64,000 nt of DNA, taken from assembly GCF_029081005.1 (NCBI RefSeq), contig NZ_JAJQTQ010000005.1, positions 62,001 to 126,000 on the forward strand, given 5' to 3'. The notes below the pieces were generated by a model, which searched no databases, was not told where the DNA came from, and saw nothing but the letters and a program-made list of their open reading frames with translations. The stretch comes from Halomonas elongata. GTDB taxonomy: Bacteria > Pseudomonadota > Gammaproteobacteria > Pseudomonadales > Halomonadaceae. How positions within the stretch are numbered: the first letter of the stretch is position 1; each line of letters opens with the position of its first letter. This document shows positions 16,047-24,817 of the stretch, in pieces. A program made the position numbers and the translations under genes.

Positions 16047-16864
16047 CAGGCGTTCCCCCCTGCGTTCATGACATTGTCGTCGATCCACTTGGTGAACGTA
16101 TCGCGGTCGCGCGCGATGGTATCCCACTCCTTGTAGAAGTGGTTGTCGCGTGGGTAGTAGCCATGTGCGTAGGACGGCAGCGAGCCCTTCTCGGCGACGC
16201 TGATGGCATCGATGGCCCAGCCCGGGATCACGCAGGCATTGGGATGGGTATCGAGGTCGTCGACGATCTCCTCGACGGTGACGATGCTGTGCCTGGCGGC
16301 CAGCACGGCCTCCTTCTGCACGCCGACGATGCCCTCGACCAGGACGTTGCCGGCGCGGTCGGCCTTCTGGGCGTGGACGATGGAGACATCCGGGCGCACG
16401 GACGGGACCGCGGCCAGGCGCTCACCGGTGAAGGGGCACTCGATGAACTTGATCTGGTCGTTGACGTTGGGCAGCTCGCTGCCCACATAGCCACGCAGTA
16501 CGGCCAGCGGCAGCCCGGCGGCCCCGGCCTCGAAGGCGCACGCCATGGCGGCGTGGCTGTGCTCGAGGATCTCGACCTGGTGCGGCCAGCCCTTCTCGAC
16601 GGCATCGCGCAGACGGTGCAACGACCCGACCCCCGGGTTACCGCCCCAGGAGAAGATCACCTTCTTCGCGCAACCGGCACCGATCAGTTGGTCATAGACC
16701 AGGTCCGGCGTCATGCGGATCAGCGTCAGGTCGCGCTTGCCCTGGCGGATGAGTTCGTGCCCGGCGGCAAAGGGAATCAGATGGGTAAAGCCTTCCATGG
16801 CCACGGTGGCACCGTCTTCGACGTAACGTGACACCGCATCATGCAGGCTGAGGATCTCGGCCAT
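16046..16864 (-). CDS. pcaI: 3-oxoadipate CoA-transferase alpha subunit
   Basis: A 272-residue alpha subunit, partner of PcaJ. The glycine-rich ADRAGNVLVEG segment and the SWGGNPGVGS region are those of PcaI/CatI. It is the first gene of the leftward pcaI-J-F-DC run. Its 215-bp leader carries repeated CGAAC half-sites that fit an IclR-type (PcaR) operator, and it is separated from pcaB by a terminator. Confidence 0.94.
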   Translation of the reverse strand: MAEILSLHDAVSRYVEDGATVAMEGFTHLIPFAAGHELIRQGKRDLTLIRMTPDLVYDQLIGAGCAKKVIFSWGGNPGVGSLHRLRDAVEKGWPHQVEILEHSHAAMACAFEAGAAGLPLAVLRGYVGSELPNVNDQIKFIECPFTGERLAAVPSVRPDVSIVHAQKADRAGNVLVEGIVGVQKEAVLAARHSIVTVEEIVDDLDTHPNACVIPGWAIDAISVAEKGSLPSYAHGYYPRDNHFYKEWDTIARDRDTFTKWIDDNVMNAGGNA

Positions 16865-16953
16865 GATGGATCGCCTCTGGTTGAATCACGCACCGGCGCT
16901 TTTCGAAACGCCTGTCGGGCGGCGAAGGTCACCACCCAGCAAGGTGCGCTTTA

Positions 16954-16980
16954 CGAACATAGGTTTGTTATGCGAACAAA
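16954..16980. promoter_or_regulatory. PcaR-type operator upstream of pcaI
   Basis: GTTTG-N5-CGAAC (16963-16977), a one-mismatch copy of the GTTCG-N5-CGAAC palindrome, with a further CGAAC at 16954-16958 exactly 19 bp from the other CGAAC. TTTGTT and AACAAA extend the palindrome's arms (16964-16980). PcaR/PcaU proteins of the IclR family are known to bind multi-repeat sites of this kind before pcaI. Confidence 0.65.
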
Positions 16981-17010
16981 ATAATCCGGCATTCACGGCC
17001 CGTCAAATAG

Positions 17011-17046
17011 GCAAGAAAAATGGGGGCAGGTATTCCCTGCCCCCAT
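17011..17046 (-). terminator. Rho-independent terminator after pcaB
   Basis: On the minus strand, 11-bp perfect arms (ATGGGGGCAGG / CCTGCCCCCAT, 5-base loop) are followed by TTTTTC. It lies 34 bp past the pcaB stop and separates pcaB from pcaI. Confidence 0.88.
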
Positions 17047-17079
17047 CACGGACGTCTCTTTCACTGAATTTTCAGTTGC

Positions 17080-18447
17080 TTACCCACCTTCCAGCCAGTC
17101 ACGAGCACGCGACACCTGTGCCTGGCTGCTACCAAGGTATAAGGCTGGATCCGTAGCGGCCTCGAGGTCCACACGCGCGATCCCGGCCGCCAAGTCGCCG
17201 TGGCGGGAAGCCAGCAGTGCCTCGAGGACCTCGGCGTAGTCACGGCCCTGACGACGCGCCTGGTCCGCCGCCTCTGCCGCCAGCACCTTGGCTTGCTCCG
17301 CCCCCAGATGCGGCGTCAGCAGTCTGGTGACCGGCTCGGCCATGATCGCACCGCCGGTTATCCTGAGATTGCGTTGCATGGCCTCGTCATGCACCTCAAG
17401 CCCCTCCAGCAACACGGCGGCCTGTTCGAGGACACCCTCCAGCAACAGCGCGCTGTCGACCAGTGGTGCCCATTCGGCATGCCACTCCCCCAGCCCGCGC
17501 TCCAGCGGCTGGGCCGTGGCATTGAGGATGACCGAGGTATGCCCGTGGATCTGGCGACAGGCTCCCCGGATCATCGCGCAGCGTACCGGGTTGCGCTTGT
17601 GAGGCATGGACGATGACTCTCCCATGCCTTCCCCGGCGGGCTCGGCCACCTCACCGACTTCGGTCTGGGTCATCAGTGACACGTCCAGCGCCATCTTCTC
17701 GGCGGCGCCGGCCACGGCATCTAAGGCCGTCGCCAGGGCATGGATCGGCTGACGGTCGGTGTGCCAGGGCAGCACTGGTGCCGACAGCCCGAGCCGCTCG
17801 GCCAGGCCGTCCATGACGGTGAGCCCCAGGGCCTCCCAGCCCGGCCCGTCTAAACCAGAGTGCACCCCCACGGCACCACCGAACTGCACGGGAAGCCCCG
17901 GCTCGGCCAATGCGGCGAGGCGCCGCCGCGCCTGCTCGAGACCCAGCGCCCAGTGGGCCACCTTGACGCCGAAGGTGATCGGCAGCGCCTGCTGCATCAG
18001 GGTACGCCCGACCATGGGCGTTTTTTCATGGGCACGCATCAGCGACAGCGCCACCCGTCGACAGCGCGAAAGCAGTGAGTCCAGGCTGTGCAAACGTGGC
18101 ATCAACATGGCCATCAAGGCAGAATCGATCACATCCTGGCTGGTCGCGCCGAGATGCCAGTAGGGCTTGAGATCATCGGGGAGCGCGGCCCGCCCGGCCT
18201 TGACGAAAGGAATGGCGGCATTACCCCCACTGGCGACGCCCTCGGCGATCGCCCGCCGATCGAAGTCCTGGCCTTCCAAGTGCTCTCGCATGCGTTCGGC
18301 GGTACCGGCGGGAATGGCCCCTTCGGCCTCCTGGGTCTCGGCCAGGGCCAGTTCGAAAGCCAGCATGGCGCGAACGAAGTCCTCGTCACGACATGTGGCC
18401 AGGCCACTCTGGCTCATGAAAGGATGCTGGATCAGGGCGTCGGACAT
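17080..18447 (-). CDS. pcaB: 3-carboxy-cis,cis-muconate cycloisomerase
   Basis: A 455-residue member of the fumarase/aspartase superfamily that lactonises 3-carboxy-cis,cis-muconate to 4-carboxymuconolactone. The signature GESSSMPHKRNPVRC is near residue 276 (GSSxMPxKxN type), and HLGATSQDVIDSALM is near 105. Start 18447 (MSDALIQHP) has GGAGA 8 bp upstream; a start eight codons earlier lacks this. It is transcribed alone, ending at the strong hairpin at 17011-17046, and its promoter region is shared with divergent pcaR. Confidence 0.95.
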   Translation of the reverse strand: MSDALIQHPFMSQSGLATCRDEDFVRAMLAFELALAETQEAEGAIPAGTAERMREHLEGQDFDRRAIAEGVASGGNAAIPFVKAGRAALPDDLKPYWHLGATSQDVIDSALMAMLMPRLHSLDSLLSRCRRVALSLMRAHEKTPMVGRTLMQQALPITFGVKVAHWALGLEQARRRLAALAEPGLPVQFGGAVGVHSGLDGPGWEALGLTVMDGLAERLGLSAPVLPWHTDRQPIHALATALDAVAGAAEKMALDVSLMTQTEVGEVAEPAGEGMGESSSMPHKRNPVRCAMIRGACRQIHGHTSVILNATAQPLERGLGEWHAEWAPLVDSALLLEGVLEQAAVLLEGLEVHDEAMQRNLRITGGAIMAEPVTRLLTPHLGAEQAKVLAAEAADQARRQGRDYAEVLEALLASRHGDLAAGIARVDLEAATDPALYLGSSQAQVSRARDWLEGG

Positions 18448-18521
18448 GGCAGGCTCTCCACTGGCGGGCACAACCGACCTCGAAGCAGGGTCGGTTCATC
18501 CCTTGACATAAGTCGTACAAG

Positions 18522-18538
18522 TGTTCGCAATTCGAACA
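18522..18538. promoter_or_regulatory. PcaR-type operator between pcaB and pcaR
   Basis: TGTTCG-CAATT-CGAACA, a perfect inverted repeat, 75 bp from the pcaB start and 65 bp from the pcaR start. A TTGACA hexamer at 18503-18508 lies just to its left, but no convincing -10 is spaced from it. The site fits joint control of pcaB and pcaR autoregulation. Confidence 0.7.
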
Positions 18539-18602
18539 GATATGCTAGATTGGTGACGAGTGACCTAGCAAGTCGACATGAACCCTCTGCGAAGACACGC
18601 CC

Positions 18603-19382
18603 ATGCAAGACGAGACACTGACAGCCGATGATCGCGACTTCGTGACGGCATTGGCCAGCGGCCTGGAAGTCATCCAGGCCTTCGACGAAGACACCCCGCG
18701 CATGACGCTGAGCGAGGTCGCCGCCAAGACGGACATGAATCGGGCCCGCGCCCGCCGTTTCCTGCTGACGCTCCATGCCCTGGGTTATGTCCGCAAGCAG
18801 CAACGCCACTTCGAGCTCGCCCCAAAGGCACTACAGCTGGGCTATGCCTTCCTGTCGGCCAACAACTACCGCTCGGTGATCCAGCAATATCTGGAAGACA
18901 TCACCGCCGAGATCGGCGAATCCTCGTCGCTGGGGGTGCTGGACGGCAACGAAGTGATTTACGTGGCCCGCTCTTCCGCCAAGCATAGACTGATGGCGAT
19001 CACCCTGTCGGTCGGCACACGCCTGCCGGCGGCCTATACCTCGATGGGACGTGTGCTGCTGTCGCAGTTGCCGGATGAGGAACTGGCCCGCTACCTCGAA
19101 CAGGTGAAGCTCGAACCCCATACCGAGCGCTCCATCACCGACACGGCCCAGTTGCGCAACTGTCTCGAACAGGTACGCCAACAGGGTTACAGCATCGTCG
19201 ATCAGGAACTGGACCCGGGTCTGCGCTCCCTGGCCGTACCGGCCTTCGATGCCAACGGCAAACTGCTTGGCGCCATCAACATCAGCACCAACGCCGCACG
19301 CATCGACTTCGACACCCTGACCCAATCGTTTCTGCCGCTGCTGCAGGACAAGGTGCAGTTGATCCAGACCCATGTCAGCTGA
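18603..19382 (+). CDS. pcaR: IclR-family activator of the beta-ketoadipate genes (PcaR-like)
   Basis: A 259-residue IclR protein: winged helix-turn-helix at residues 15-75 (LSEVAAKTDMNRARARRFLLTL), then the effector domain (SSLGVLDGNEVIYVARS; YSIVDQELDPGLRSLAVPAFD). It matches the PcaR/PcaU/PobR subgroup, whose members respond to beta-ketoadipate or protocatechuate. It is divergent from pcaB, with a perfect GTTCG-N5-CGAAC palindrome between them. Similar sites before pcaI, the second TRAP operon and quiC suggest a wider regulon. Confidence 0.87.
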   Translation: MQDETLTADDRDFVTALASGLEVIQAFDEDTPRMTLSEVAAKTDMNRARARRFLLTLHALGYVRKQQRHFELAPKALQLGYAFLSANNYRSVIQQYLEDITAEIGESSSLGVLDGNEVIYVARSSAKHRLMAITLSVGTRLPAAYTSMGRVLLSQLPDEELARYLEQVKLEPHTERSITDTAQLRNCLEQVRQQGYSIVDQELDPGLRSLAVPAFDANGKLLGAINISTNAARIDFDTLTQSFLPLLQDKVQLIQTHVS

Positions 19383-19439
19383 GCGCCACACACATCCTGA
19401 CAGAAGCAACGTTCTCCCGGCCGCTTACAGGAACCTCCC

Positions 19440-20219
19440 ATGGCATCAAGCTTGATCGAGCGCACCCTCGGCGTGCTGGACGCCCTGTCCGGCGACGTAC
19501 GCGGGCTTCCGCTGCAGACCATTGCCGAACGGCTGGCAATTCCCAAGAGTGCCGCGCATCGAATCTGCCAGGAACTGATCCGCCTGGGCTATGTGCGCCA
19601 GGAACCGCTCAGTTCCCACTACCAGCTCACCACGCGCCTGGTCGCCATGGGCAGCCGTTTCCTGGCCAGCAGTGGAGCCCCCGACGTGATCCAGCCGATC
19701 CTCGACCGGCTGGCCGAGGAATCCGGCGAACTGGTCCGCCTGGGCATCATCGAAGGGCAGCGTCAGGTCTGGATCGCCAAGGCCCAGGGAGCTCGTTCCG
19801 GCCTGCGCTATGATCCAGACATGGGGCGCGAGGCACCGCTCTACTACACCGCCTCGGGCCATGCCTGGCTGGCCAGCCTCAGCAACGAAGAAGCGCTCGC
19901 CCTGGTCGAAACCCAGGGCATCGGCGACCCGGACAACTTCGGCCCCCAGGCACCACGCTCCCATGCCGAGCTCATCGAGTGTCTAAACCGGACTCGAACC
20001 CACGGCTACAGCTGGCAGGTGGAACACGTCGGGATCGGCACGGCGGCACTGGCCGTCGTGGTGTCCCATCCGCTCGACGGTCACGTATTGGGGACACTGA
20101 GCGTTGCCGGGCCCAGCGTGCGCCTCAGCGAACCGCGTATGCACCGCCTGGCACCGGAGCTGCTGCGAGCCGCCGAGGAATTGTCACAGGCCTGGCTGTC
20201 CTCGCGACTGTTCACCTGA
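19440..20219 (+). CDS. IclR-family transcriptional regulator, second paralog
   Basis: A 259-residue IclR protein: helix-turn-helix near residues 8-65 (LPLQTIAERLAIPKSAAHRI) and an IclR effector domain with Gly/Tyr-rich segments (YYTASGHAWLAS). It starts 57 bp after pcaR and ends 53 bp before an AEC permease, all on the same strand, so the three may form one operon. It differs clearly from the pcaR product and lacks the RSSAKHRLMAITLSVG block. Regulation of the AEC carrier is a reasonable guess; the ligand is unknown. Confidence 0.83.
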   Translation: MASSLIERTLGVLDALSGDVRGLPLQTIAERLAIPKSAAHRICQELIRLGYVRQEPLSSHYQLTTRLVAMGSRFLASSGAPDVIQPILDRLAEESGELVRLGIIEGQRQVWIAKAQGARSGLRYDPDMGREAPLYYTASGHAWLASLSNEEALALVETQGIGDPDNFGPQAPRSHAELIECLNRTRTHGYSWQVEHVGIGTAALAVVVSHPLDGHVLGTLSVAGPSVRLSEPRMHRLAPELLRAAEELSQAWLSSRLFT

Positions 20220-20272
20220 TTCCATCGCCCTGTCCCCTCACCTGCCCCATCGCACGACGGCAAGGAGGCCCT

Positions 20273-21232
20273 GTGCTCGAGATCCTCGTCATCACCACCC
20301 CGATCTTCCTGATCATCGGCCTCGGCTACCTGGCCCGGGCAGGCCGCCTCATCGACCATGAGGCGCTCAAGGGCATCGGTACCTTCGTCATGTACTTCGC
20401 GTTGCCGGCACTGGTCATCCGCGCCCTGACCCAGAACCCCCTGGAGGAGGTCTTCGACCCCCACTACCTGCTGGCCTACGGCGCGGGCTCGCTGGCGGTG
20501 TTCGGCCTCGGTCTGGCGCTCACCCTGGGTCTGGAGCGCAAGACGCTGGCCGCCGGGGCCATCCAGTCCCTCGGCATGTCGGCCTCCAACAGCGGCTTCA
20601 TCGGCTACCCGGTGGCGGCCATGGCGCTGGGGCCGCCCGCGGCGGTCTTCCTGGCCCTGAACATGCTGATCGAGAACCTGCTGATCATCCCGCTGGCCCT
20701 AATCCTGGCCGAACTGGGTCACCAGACCGGCAATGGCCTGCGCGAGACGCTGCGCCAGACGGGACTGCGCCTGGTGCGCAATCCCATCCTCATCGGGCTC
20801 GCGATCGGCGTGTTGCTGGCCGCGACGGGCCAGCCTCTGCCCCGCTCCCTGGCCAAGGTCGTCGACATGCTGGCCGGGGCCGCTGGCCCCGCCGCCCTGT
20901 TCGTGATCGGCGGCTCGCTGTTCGGCCTGCGCGTCCAGGGCATGGCGCTGGACATGGGACAGATCGCCGTCGGCAAGCTGGTGCTGCACCCATTGGCGGT
21001 GCTCGGCGTCTTCCTACTGCTGCCGGACGTCGATCCCCTGCTGATCACCGGCGCCTTGCTATTCGCATGCGCGCCGATGATCAGCGTCTATCCGCTGTTC
21101 GGTCAGCGCTTCGGTCTCGGCGACATCTGCGCCGCCACCCTGATGGTCAGCACCTTGGCGTCCTTCGTGACCATCAGCCTGGTTCTGTGGCTGACGCGTC
21201 ATAGCGGCCTGTTCGTCCTTTCCACAGGTTAA
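20273..21232 (+). CDS. AEC-family permease (auxin efflux carrier / malonate-transporter type)
   Basis: A 319-residue inner-membrane protein with about ten hydrophobic helices. Family features are the N-terminal PIFLIIGLGYLARAGRLI, the central SMSASNSGFIGYPVAAMALG crossing motif and a C-terminal ITGALLFACAPMISVYPLFGQ repeat. The start is GTG at 20273, supported by AGGAGG five bases upstream; no ATG is well placed. AEC proteins carry organic anions such as malonate. Its place next to pcaR and a second IclR gene suggests an acid related to the pca pathway, but the substrate cannot be assigned. Confidence 0.85.
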   Translation: MLEILVITTPIFLIIGLGYLARAGRLIDHEALKGIGTFVMYFALPALVIRALTQNPLEEVFDPHYLLAYGAGSLAVFGLGLALTLGLERKTLAAGAIQSLGMSASNSGFIGYPVAAMALGPPAAVFLALNMLIENLLIIPLALILAELGHQTGNGLRETLRQTGLRLVRNPILIGLAIGVLLAATGQPLPRSLAKVVDMLAGAAGPAALFVIGGSLFGLRVQGMALDMGQIAVGKLVLHPLAVLGVFLLLPDVDPLLITGALLFACAPMISVYPLFGQRFGLGDICAATLMVSTLASFVTISLVLWLTRHSGLFVLSTG

Positions 21233-21284
21233 CTCGAAAGTGTGGCCCACGGCGGTACATGAATGTCCTTGAATATGATTCGGG

Positions 21285-22232
21285 CTATATCCTTTCCTGC
21301 CAGCGATCCCAAGGAGGGGAAGGCGACACCTCCTCGAGCAAAAAATCCATGAAGGCACGCACTTTGGGCGCCTTGAGTCGGCGTTCGGGGGTCAAGACAT
21401 AAAGCTCGCGATGGCCGGGCATGACCTCACAGTGCCATGGCTCGAGCATTGCAACCAAAGCCCCAGTGGCCAACTCCTCAGCGAGCAGCCAGGTGGGAAA
21501 CATGACCACCCCCTGGCCAAGAAGCGCCGCCCTCAGCAAGCTCTCGGCATCATTGCTGACGAGACTACCCTCGACCTCATGGGCAACTTCCTTCGTCCCA
21601 TCGCCCTGCTGGAAATACCAGCGCTGGCGGCCCAGCTCTCCCTGATAGATCAGGCAGTCATGCTCGACAAGTGCCTCGGGAGCTTCCGGCCTTCCCCGCC
21701 TTGCCAGGTAGTCGGGTGACGCGGCGACGACGTAGTTCATCGGCGCCAGTTGCCGTGCAATCAGCGATGAATCGGATAAATTACCGACTCGGAAGGTAAT
21801 GTCATGGCCTTCGCGCACCGGGTCGACGACGTGATCGCTCAACTGCAGCTCCGCCTTGATACCCGGGAAACGGCATTGAAAGCGATGAAGCAACGGCACG
21901 ATCTGGCGCTGGCCGAGGGCCACCGGAGCATTGATGCGCAACACACCACTAGGTTCCGCCTGTGGTTGATTCAGCGCTTCGGTTGCCATGTCGAGGCGTT
22001 CGAGAATATCGCGCACCTCTTCGTAATAGCGCCAACCTGCCTCGGTCAGGGTGACAGCACGGGTGTGCCGATAAAGCAGCGGCTGCCCCACCGATTCTTC
22101 CAGTCCACGAATCTGTCGCGAGACTGATGATACTGCGCGGTGAAAATGGTGCGCGGCGGCGGTAAAGCTGCCGGTGGCGGCGACACGTTCGAATACACGC
22201 AAGGCGTTCAGGTCCATCGCATCAAGGCTCAT
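21285..22232 (-). CDS. LysR-family regulator divergent from the PRISE-like reductase
   Basis: A 315-residue LysR protein of the DsdA/aaeR-like subgroup: helix-turn-helix at about residues 7-65 (SFTAAAHHFHRAVSSVSRQI) and a C-terminal substrate-binding domain with the RVGNLSDSSLIARQLAP block common in regulators next to oxidoreductases. Starts at 22232 or 22217 are both possible. The divergent spacing of 129 bp to the reductase and a TTGC-N7-GCAA box between them suggest that it controls that gene. Confidence 0.86.
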   Translation of the reverse strand: MSLDAMDLNALRVFERVAATGSFTAAAHHFHRAVSSVSRQIRGLEESVGQPLLYRHTRAVTLTEAGWRYYEEVRDILERLDMATEALNQPQAEPSGVLRINAPVALGQRQIVPLLHRFQCRFPGIKAELQLSDHVVDPVREGHDITFRVGNLSDSSLIARQLAPMNYVVAASPDYLARRGRPEAPEALVEHDCLIYQGELGRQRWYFQQGDGTKEVAHEVEGSLVSNDAESLLRAALLGQGVVMFPTWLLAEELATGALVAMLEPWHCEVMPGHRELYVLTPERRLKAPKVRAFMDFLLEEVSPSPPWDRWQERI

Positions 22233-22236
22233 TGTG

Positions 22237-22251
22237 TTGCGCTCTATGCAA
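22237..22251. promoter_or_regulatory. LysR-type box between the LysR gene and the reductase
   Basis: TTGC-GCTCTAT-GCAA, a perfect palindrome of the T-N11-A class, 5 bp upstream of the LysR start. This fits autoregulation and control of the divergent reductase. Confidence 0.55.
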
Positions 22252-22361
22252 TAAAGATTTTCAATACTACCGATTGTAGCAACAGTTGCCCTCTATCAAA
22301 CTGCACCCATCGATCTGGCGTGAAGCCGGATCTTCTCGAACTTCCAAGAGGGACAACGATC

Positions 22362-23420
22362 ATGCGCAAAGGCACAGCACTCGTTGTGGGCGCCACCGGT
22401 ATCACCGGCGGCAATCTGGCTTCTTATCTGGTTGCCAGCGGGTGGACCGTTTACGGTCTATCGCGCCGTGCCACCGAACAGAGCGGCGTGATTCCCGTTG
22501 CCGCCGATCTGTTGGACAAGCCGGCCACCGAGCAAGCGCTCGCCGGGCTGCCGATCACACACGTTTTCTACTGCACCTGGATTCGTCGCGACGACGAGAA
22601 GGCCAACGTCGAGGCCAACAGCGCGATGATGCGTCATCTGTTCGAAGCGCTCGATAGCGATAACCTGCAACATGCCTCGCTGGTGACCGGCACCAAACAG
22701 TATCTGGGGTCGTTCGAGGCCTATGGTAGCGGGCGTATCGAGACTCCGTTCCGCGAATCCGAGCCGCGCGTGCCGGGCGATAACTTTTACTACGCGTTGG
22801 AAGATGTACTGTTCGAGGCCGCCGAGAATCACGGCTTTGCCTGGAACGTGCACCGACCGCACACCGTGATCGGATATGCCCGCGGCAACGCCATGAACAT
22901 GGGCACGACGATTGCCGTCTACGCATCGATCTGCAAGGCAACCGGCCAGCCCTTCGTGTTCCCGGGATCGCAGACTCAGTGGAATGCACTTACCGACATG
23001 ACCGATGCGCTAGTGCTGGCACGGCAGATGGAATGGGCGGCGACCACGCCGGGCGCAGCGAATCAAGCCTTCAATACGGTCAATGGAGATGTCTTCCGCT
23101 GGCGCCGCATGTGGCATGAGATCGGCGAATACTTCGGCCTCGAGGTGGCTGACTGCCCCGAGACGCCGCAGCCGCTGGAGAATCAGATGGCCGACGCGGA
23201 ATCGACCTGGCGCGAAATCGCCGCGAAGCACGATCTCGTCGAGCCGGACGTCGGCAAGCTGGCTTCCTGGTGGCACACCGATGCCGACCTGGGCCGCGAT
23301 CAGGAATGTGTCAACGACACCACTAAGTCCCGCGACTTCGGCTTCGACCATTTCCGCGAGACACGCGGCGCCTTTTTTGATCTATTCGATCGGCTTCGCG
23401 CCGAGAAGATCATCCCCTGA
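22362..23420 (+). CDS. PRISE-like short-chain reductase (progesterone 5-beta-reductase / iridoid synthase superfamily)
   Basis: A 352-residue extended short-chain dehydrogenase. The NADPH-binding loop GATGITGGN is at residues 9-17, where plant PRISE proteins have GVTGIxG. YALEDVLFEA (near 150) provides the Tyr that replaces the usual YxxxK, as in PRISE enzymes, and WNVHRPHTVIGYARGNAMN follows. Such enzymes reduce activated C=C bonds of enones. The start at 22362 has AAGAGGGA upstream; the long open extension before it overlaps the divergent LysR gene and is ignored. The natural substrate is unknown. It is transcribed alone and ends at a clear terminator. Confidence 0.82.
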   Translation: MRKGTALVVGATGITGGNLASYLVASGWTVYGLSRRATEQSGVIPVAADLLDKPATEQALAGLPITHVFYCTWIRRDDEKANVEANSAMMRHLFEALDSDNLQHASLVTGTKQYLGSFEAYGSGRIETPFRESEPRVPGDNFYYALEDVLFEAAENHGFAWNVHRPHTVIGYARGNAMNMGTTIAVYASICKATGQPFVFPGSQTQWNALTDMTDALVLARQMEWAATTPGAANQAFNTVNGDVFRWRRMWHEIGEYFGLEVADCPETPQPLENQMADAESTWREIAAKHDLVEPDVGKLASWWHTDADLGRDQECVNDTTKSRDFGFDHFRETRGAFFDLFDRLRAEKIIP

Positions 23421-23447
23421 TATCAGGAAGACAGGATCGAGAAATGA

Positions 23448-23477
23448 GCCCGGTGCCAAATGGAGCCGGGCTTTTTT
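23448..23477 (+). terminator. Rho-independent terminator after the PRISE-like reductase
   Basis: GCCCGG (23448-23453) and CCGGGC (23466-23471) form a stem followed by TTTTTT. Confidence 0.85.
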
Positions 23478-23541
23478 CTTATTTCGGCGGGCGTTCCCGA
23501 GAGGAAACCTGCTACTCGACGATGCCAGCCCGACTCGCTGG

Positions 23542-24816
23542 TCAGTAACCAAGCAATGTCGGTAAACCGGTGACGGTAACAGGCACAAAGGTGATGATCA
23601 GCAGTACCAGCAGCTCCACCAGGAACAGCGGCAAGATCCGCATCGACAGGCGTCCCAGCCCGACCTTGGCCACCGAATCGGCGACGAACAGGCACAGCCC
23701 CATGGGCGGGGTGATCAACCCGATCATCAGGTTGAAGATCACGATGATGCCGAAGTGGACCGGGTCCACCCCCAGGCTCACCGCGATGGGATGCAGGATC
23801 GGCACCAGCACCAGCATGGCGGCGATGCCCTCGAGGATCATCCCCACCAGCAGGAACAGCACGATCACCGCCAGCAGGAAGGTCCACTGTACGGAGATGT
23901 AGGATAGCGTCAGCTCAGTGAGCAGATTGGGAACGCGGTTGTAGGTCAGCAGCCAATTGGCGGCTCCTACCGCAGCGATGATGATCATGATCACCGCGCT
24001 GTCGACCATGGTCCGCGAGAAGATTCCCGGCAGGTCCCTCCAGCTCAGCTTGCGGAACAGCACCGTGCCCACGAACAGCGCATAGGCGACCGCGAAGGCC
24101 GCGGCTTCGGTAGGCGTGACGATGCCCAGCAGGATAGCACCGACCACGAACACCGGCATCAGCAACGGGATGATGCCATCAACCAGGATGGTGCGCTTCT
24201 CCTCCTTGGGCATATCGACCTCGTGACGCTTCTCGTACTTGCTGGCAAACAGCAGCACGTAGCCTGACAGGAAGACCGCCAGCAGCACCCCGGGCACGAT
24301 CCCCGCCAAGAACAGCGAAGGCACCGAGACCCCAGTCACGATCAGCGCATAGATGATCACCGGAATGCTCGGCGGAATGATCGGCCCGATCACCGAGGAG
24401 GCGGCGGTCAGCGCCGCGGCAAAATCTCGCGGATAGCCCTCCTTCTCCATCTCGGGAATGAACACTCGCCCCAACGCCGAGGTATCGGCCACCGCAGAGC
24501 CAGACAGTCCGGCGAAAATCACCGAGGCCCAGATGTTGACGTGGGCCAGGCCACCCTTGACCCGCCCGATCAGCACCTTGGAGAAGGCGATGATGCGCAC
24601 TGTGATGCCGCTCTCGTTCATCAGCTCACCGGCCAGCACGAACAGCGGAATGGCCAGCAGAGCGAACGAGTTGAGACTCGAGAACATCTCGGTGGCTACG
24701 GTGGAGAGTTGGTAGGGGAAGCCGGCGGTGACCATGAAATACAGCAACGCGGCGACGATGGCGAAAGCGACCGGCACGCCGATGGCGAGGCCGAGCAGCA
24801 AGATGACGTAAACCAT
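23542..24816 (-). CDS. TRAP transporter large permease (DctM), quinate/shikimate cluster
   Basis: A 424-residue DctM-family permease with about 12 membrane segments: FAGLSGSAVADTSALGRVFIPEM near residue 115, IIPPSIPVIIYAL near 150, and ITPPMGLCLFV near 370. It lies 1 bp after dctQ in a leftward dctP-Q-M operon downstream of dehydroquinase, shikimate dehydrogenase and dehydroshikimate dehydratase genes. Import of quinate, shikimate or a close relative is the likely role, by context. Confidence 0.93.
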   Translation of the reverse strand: MVYVILLLGLAIGVPVAFAIVAALLYFMVTAGFPYQLSTVATEMFSSLNSFALLAIPLFVLAGELMNESGITVRIIAFSKVLIGRVKGGLAHVNIWASVIFAGLSGSAVADTSALGRVFIPEMEKEGYPRDFAAALTAASSVIGPIIPPSIPVIIYALIVTGVSVPSLFLAGIVPGVLLAVFLSGYVLLFASKYEKRHEVDMPKEEKRTILVDGIIPLLMPVFVVGAILLGIVTPTEAAAFAVAYALFVGTVLFRKLSWRDLPGIFSRTMVDSAVIMIIIAAVGAANWLLTYNRVPNLLTELTLSYISVQWTFLLAVIVLFLLVGMILEGIAAMLVLVPILHPIAVSLGVDPVHFGIIVIFNLMIGLITPPMGLCLFVADSVAKVGLGRLSMRILPLFLVELLVLLIITFVPVTVTGLPTLLGY

Positions 24817-24817
24817 G

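Noticed and set aside
19979-20272. A long N-terminal extension of the AEC permease beginning at 19979
   Set aside because: It is a shifted frame inside the second IclR gene. The GTG at 20273 with AGGAGG gives a complete permease.
22140-22361. A 74-codon extension of the PRISE-like reductase
   Set aside because: It overlaps the divergent LysR coding region and the LysR box; the ATG at 22362 begins directly before the conserved nucleotide-binding loop.
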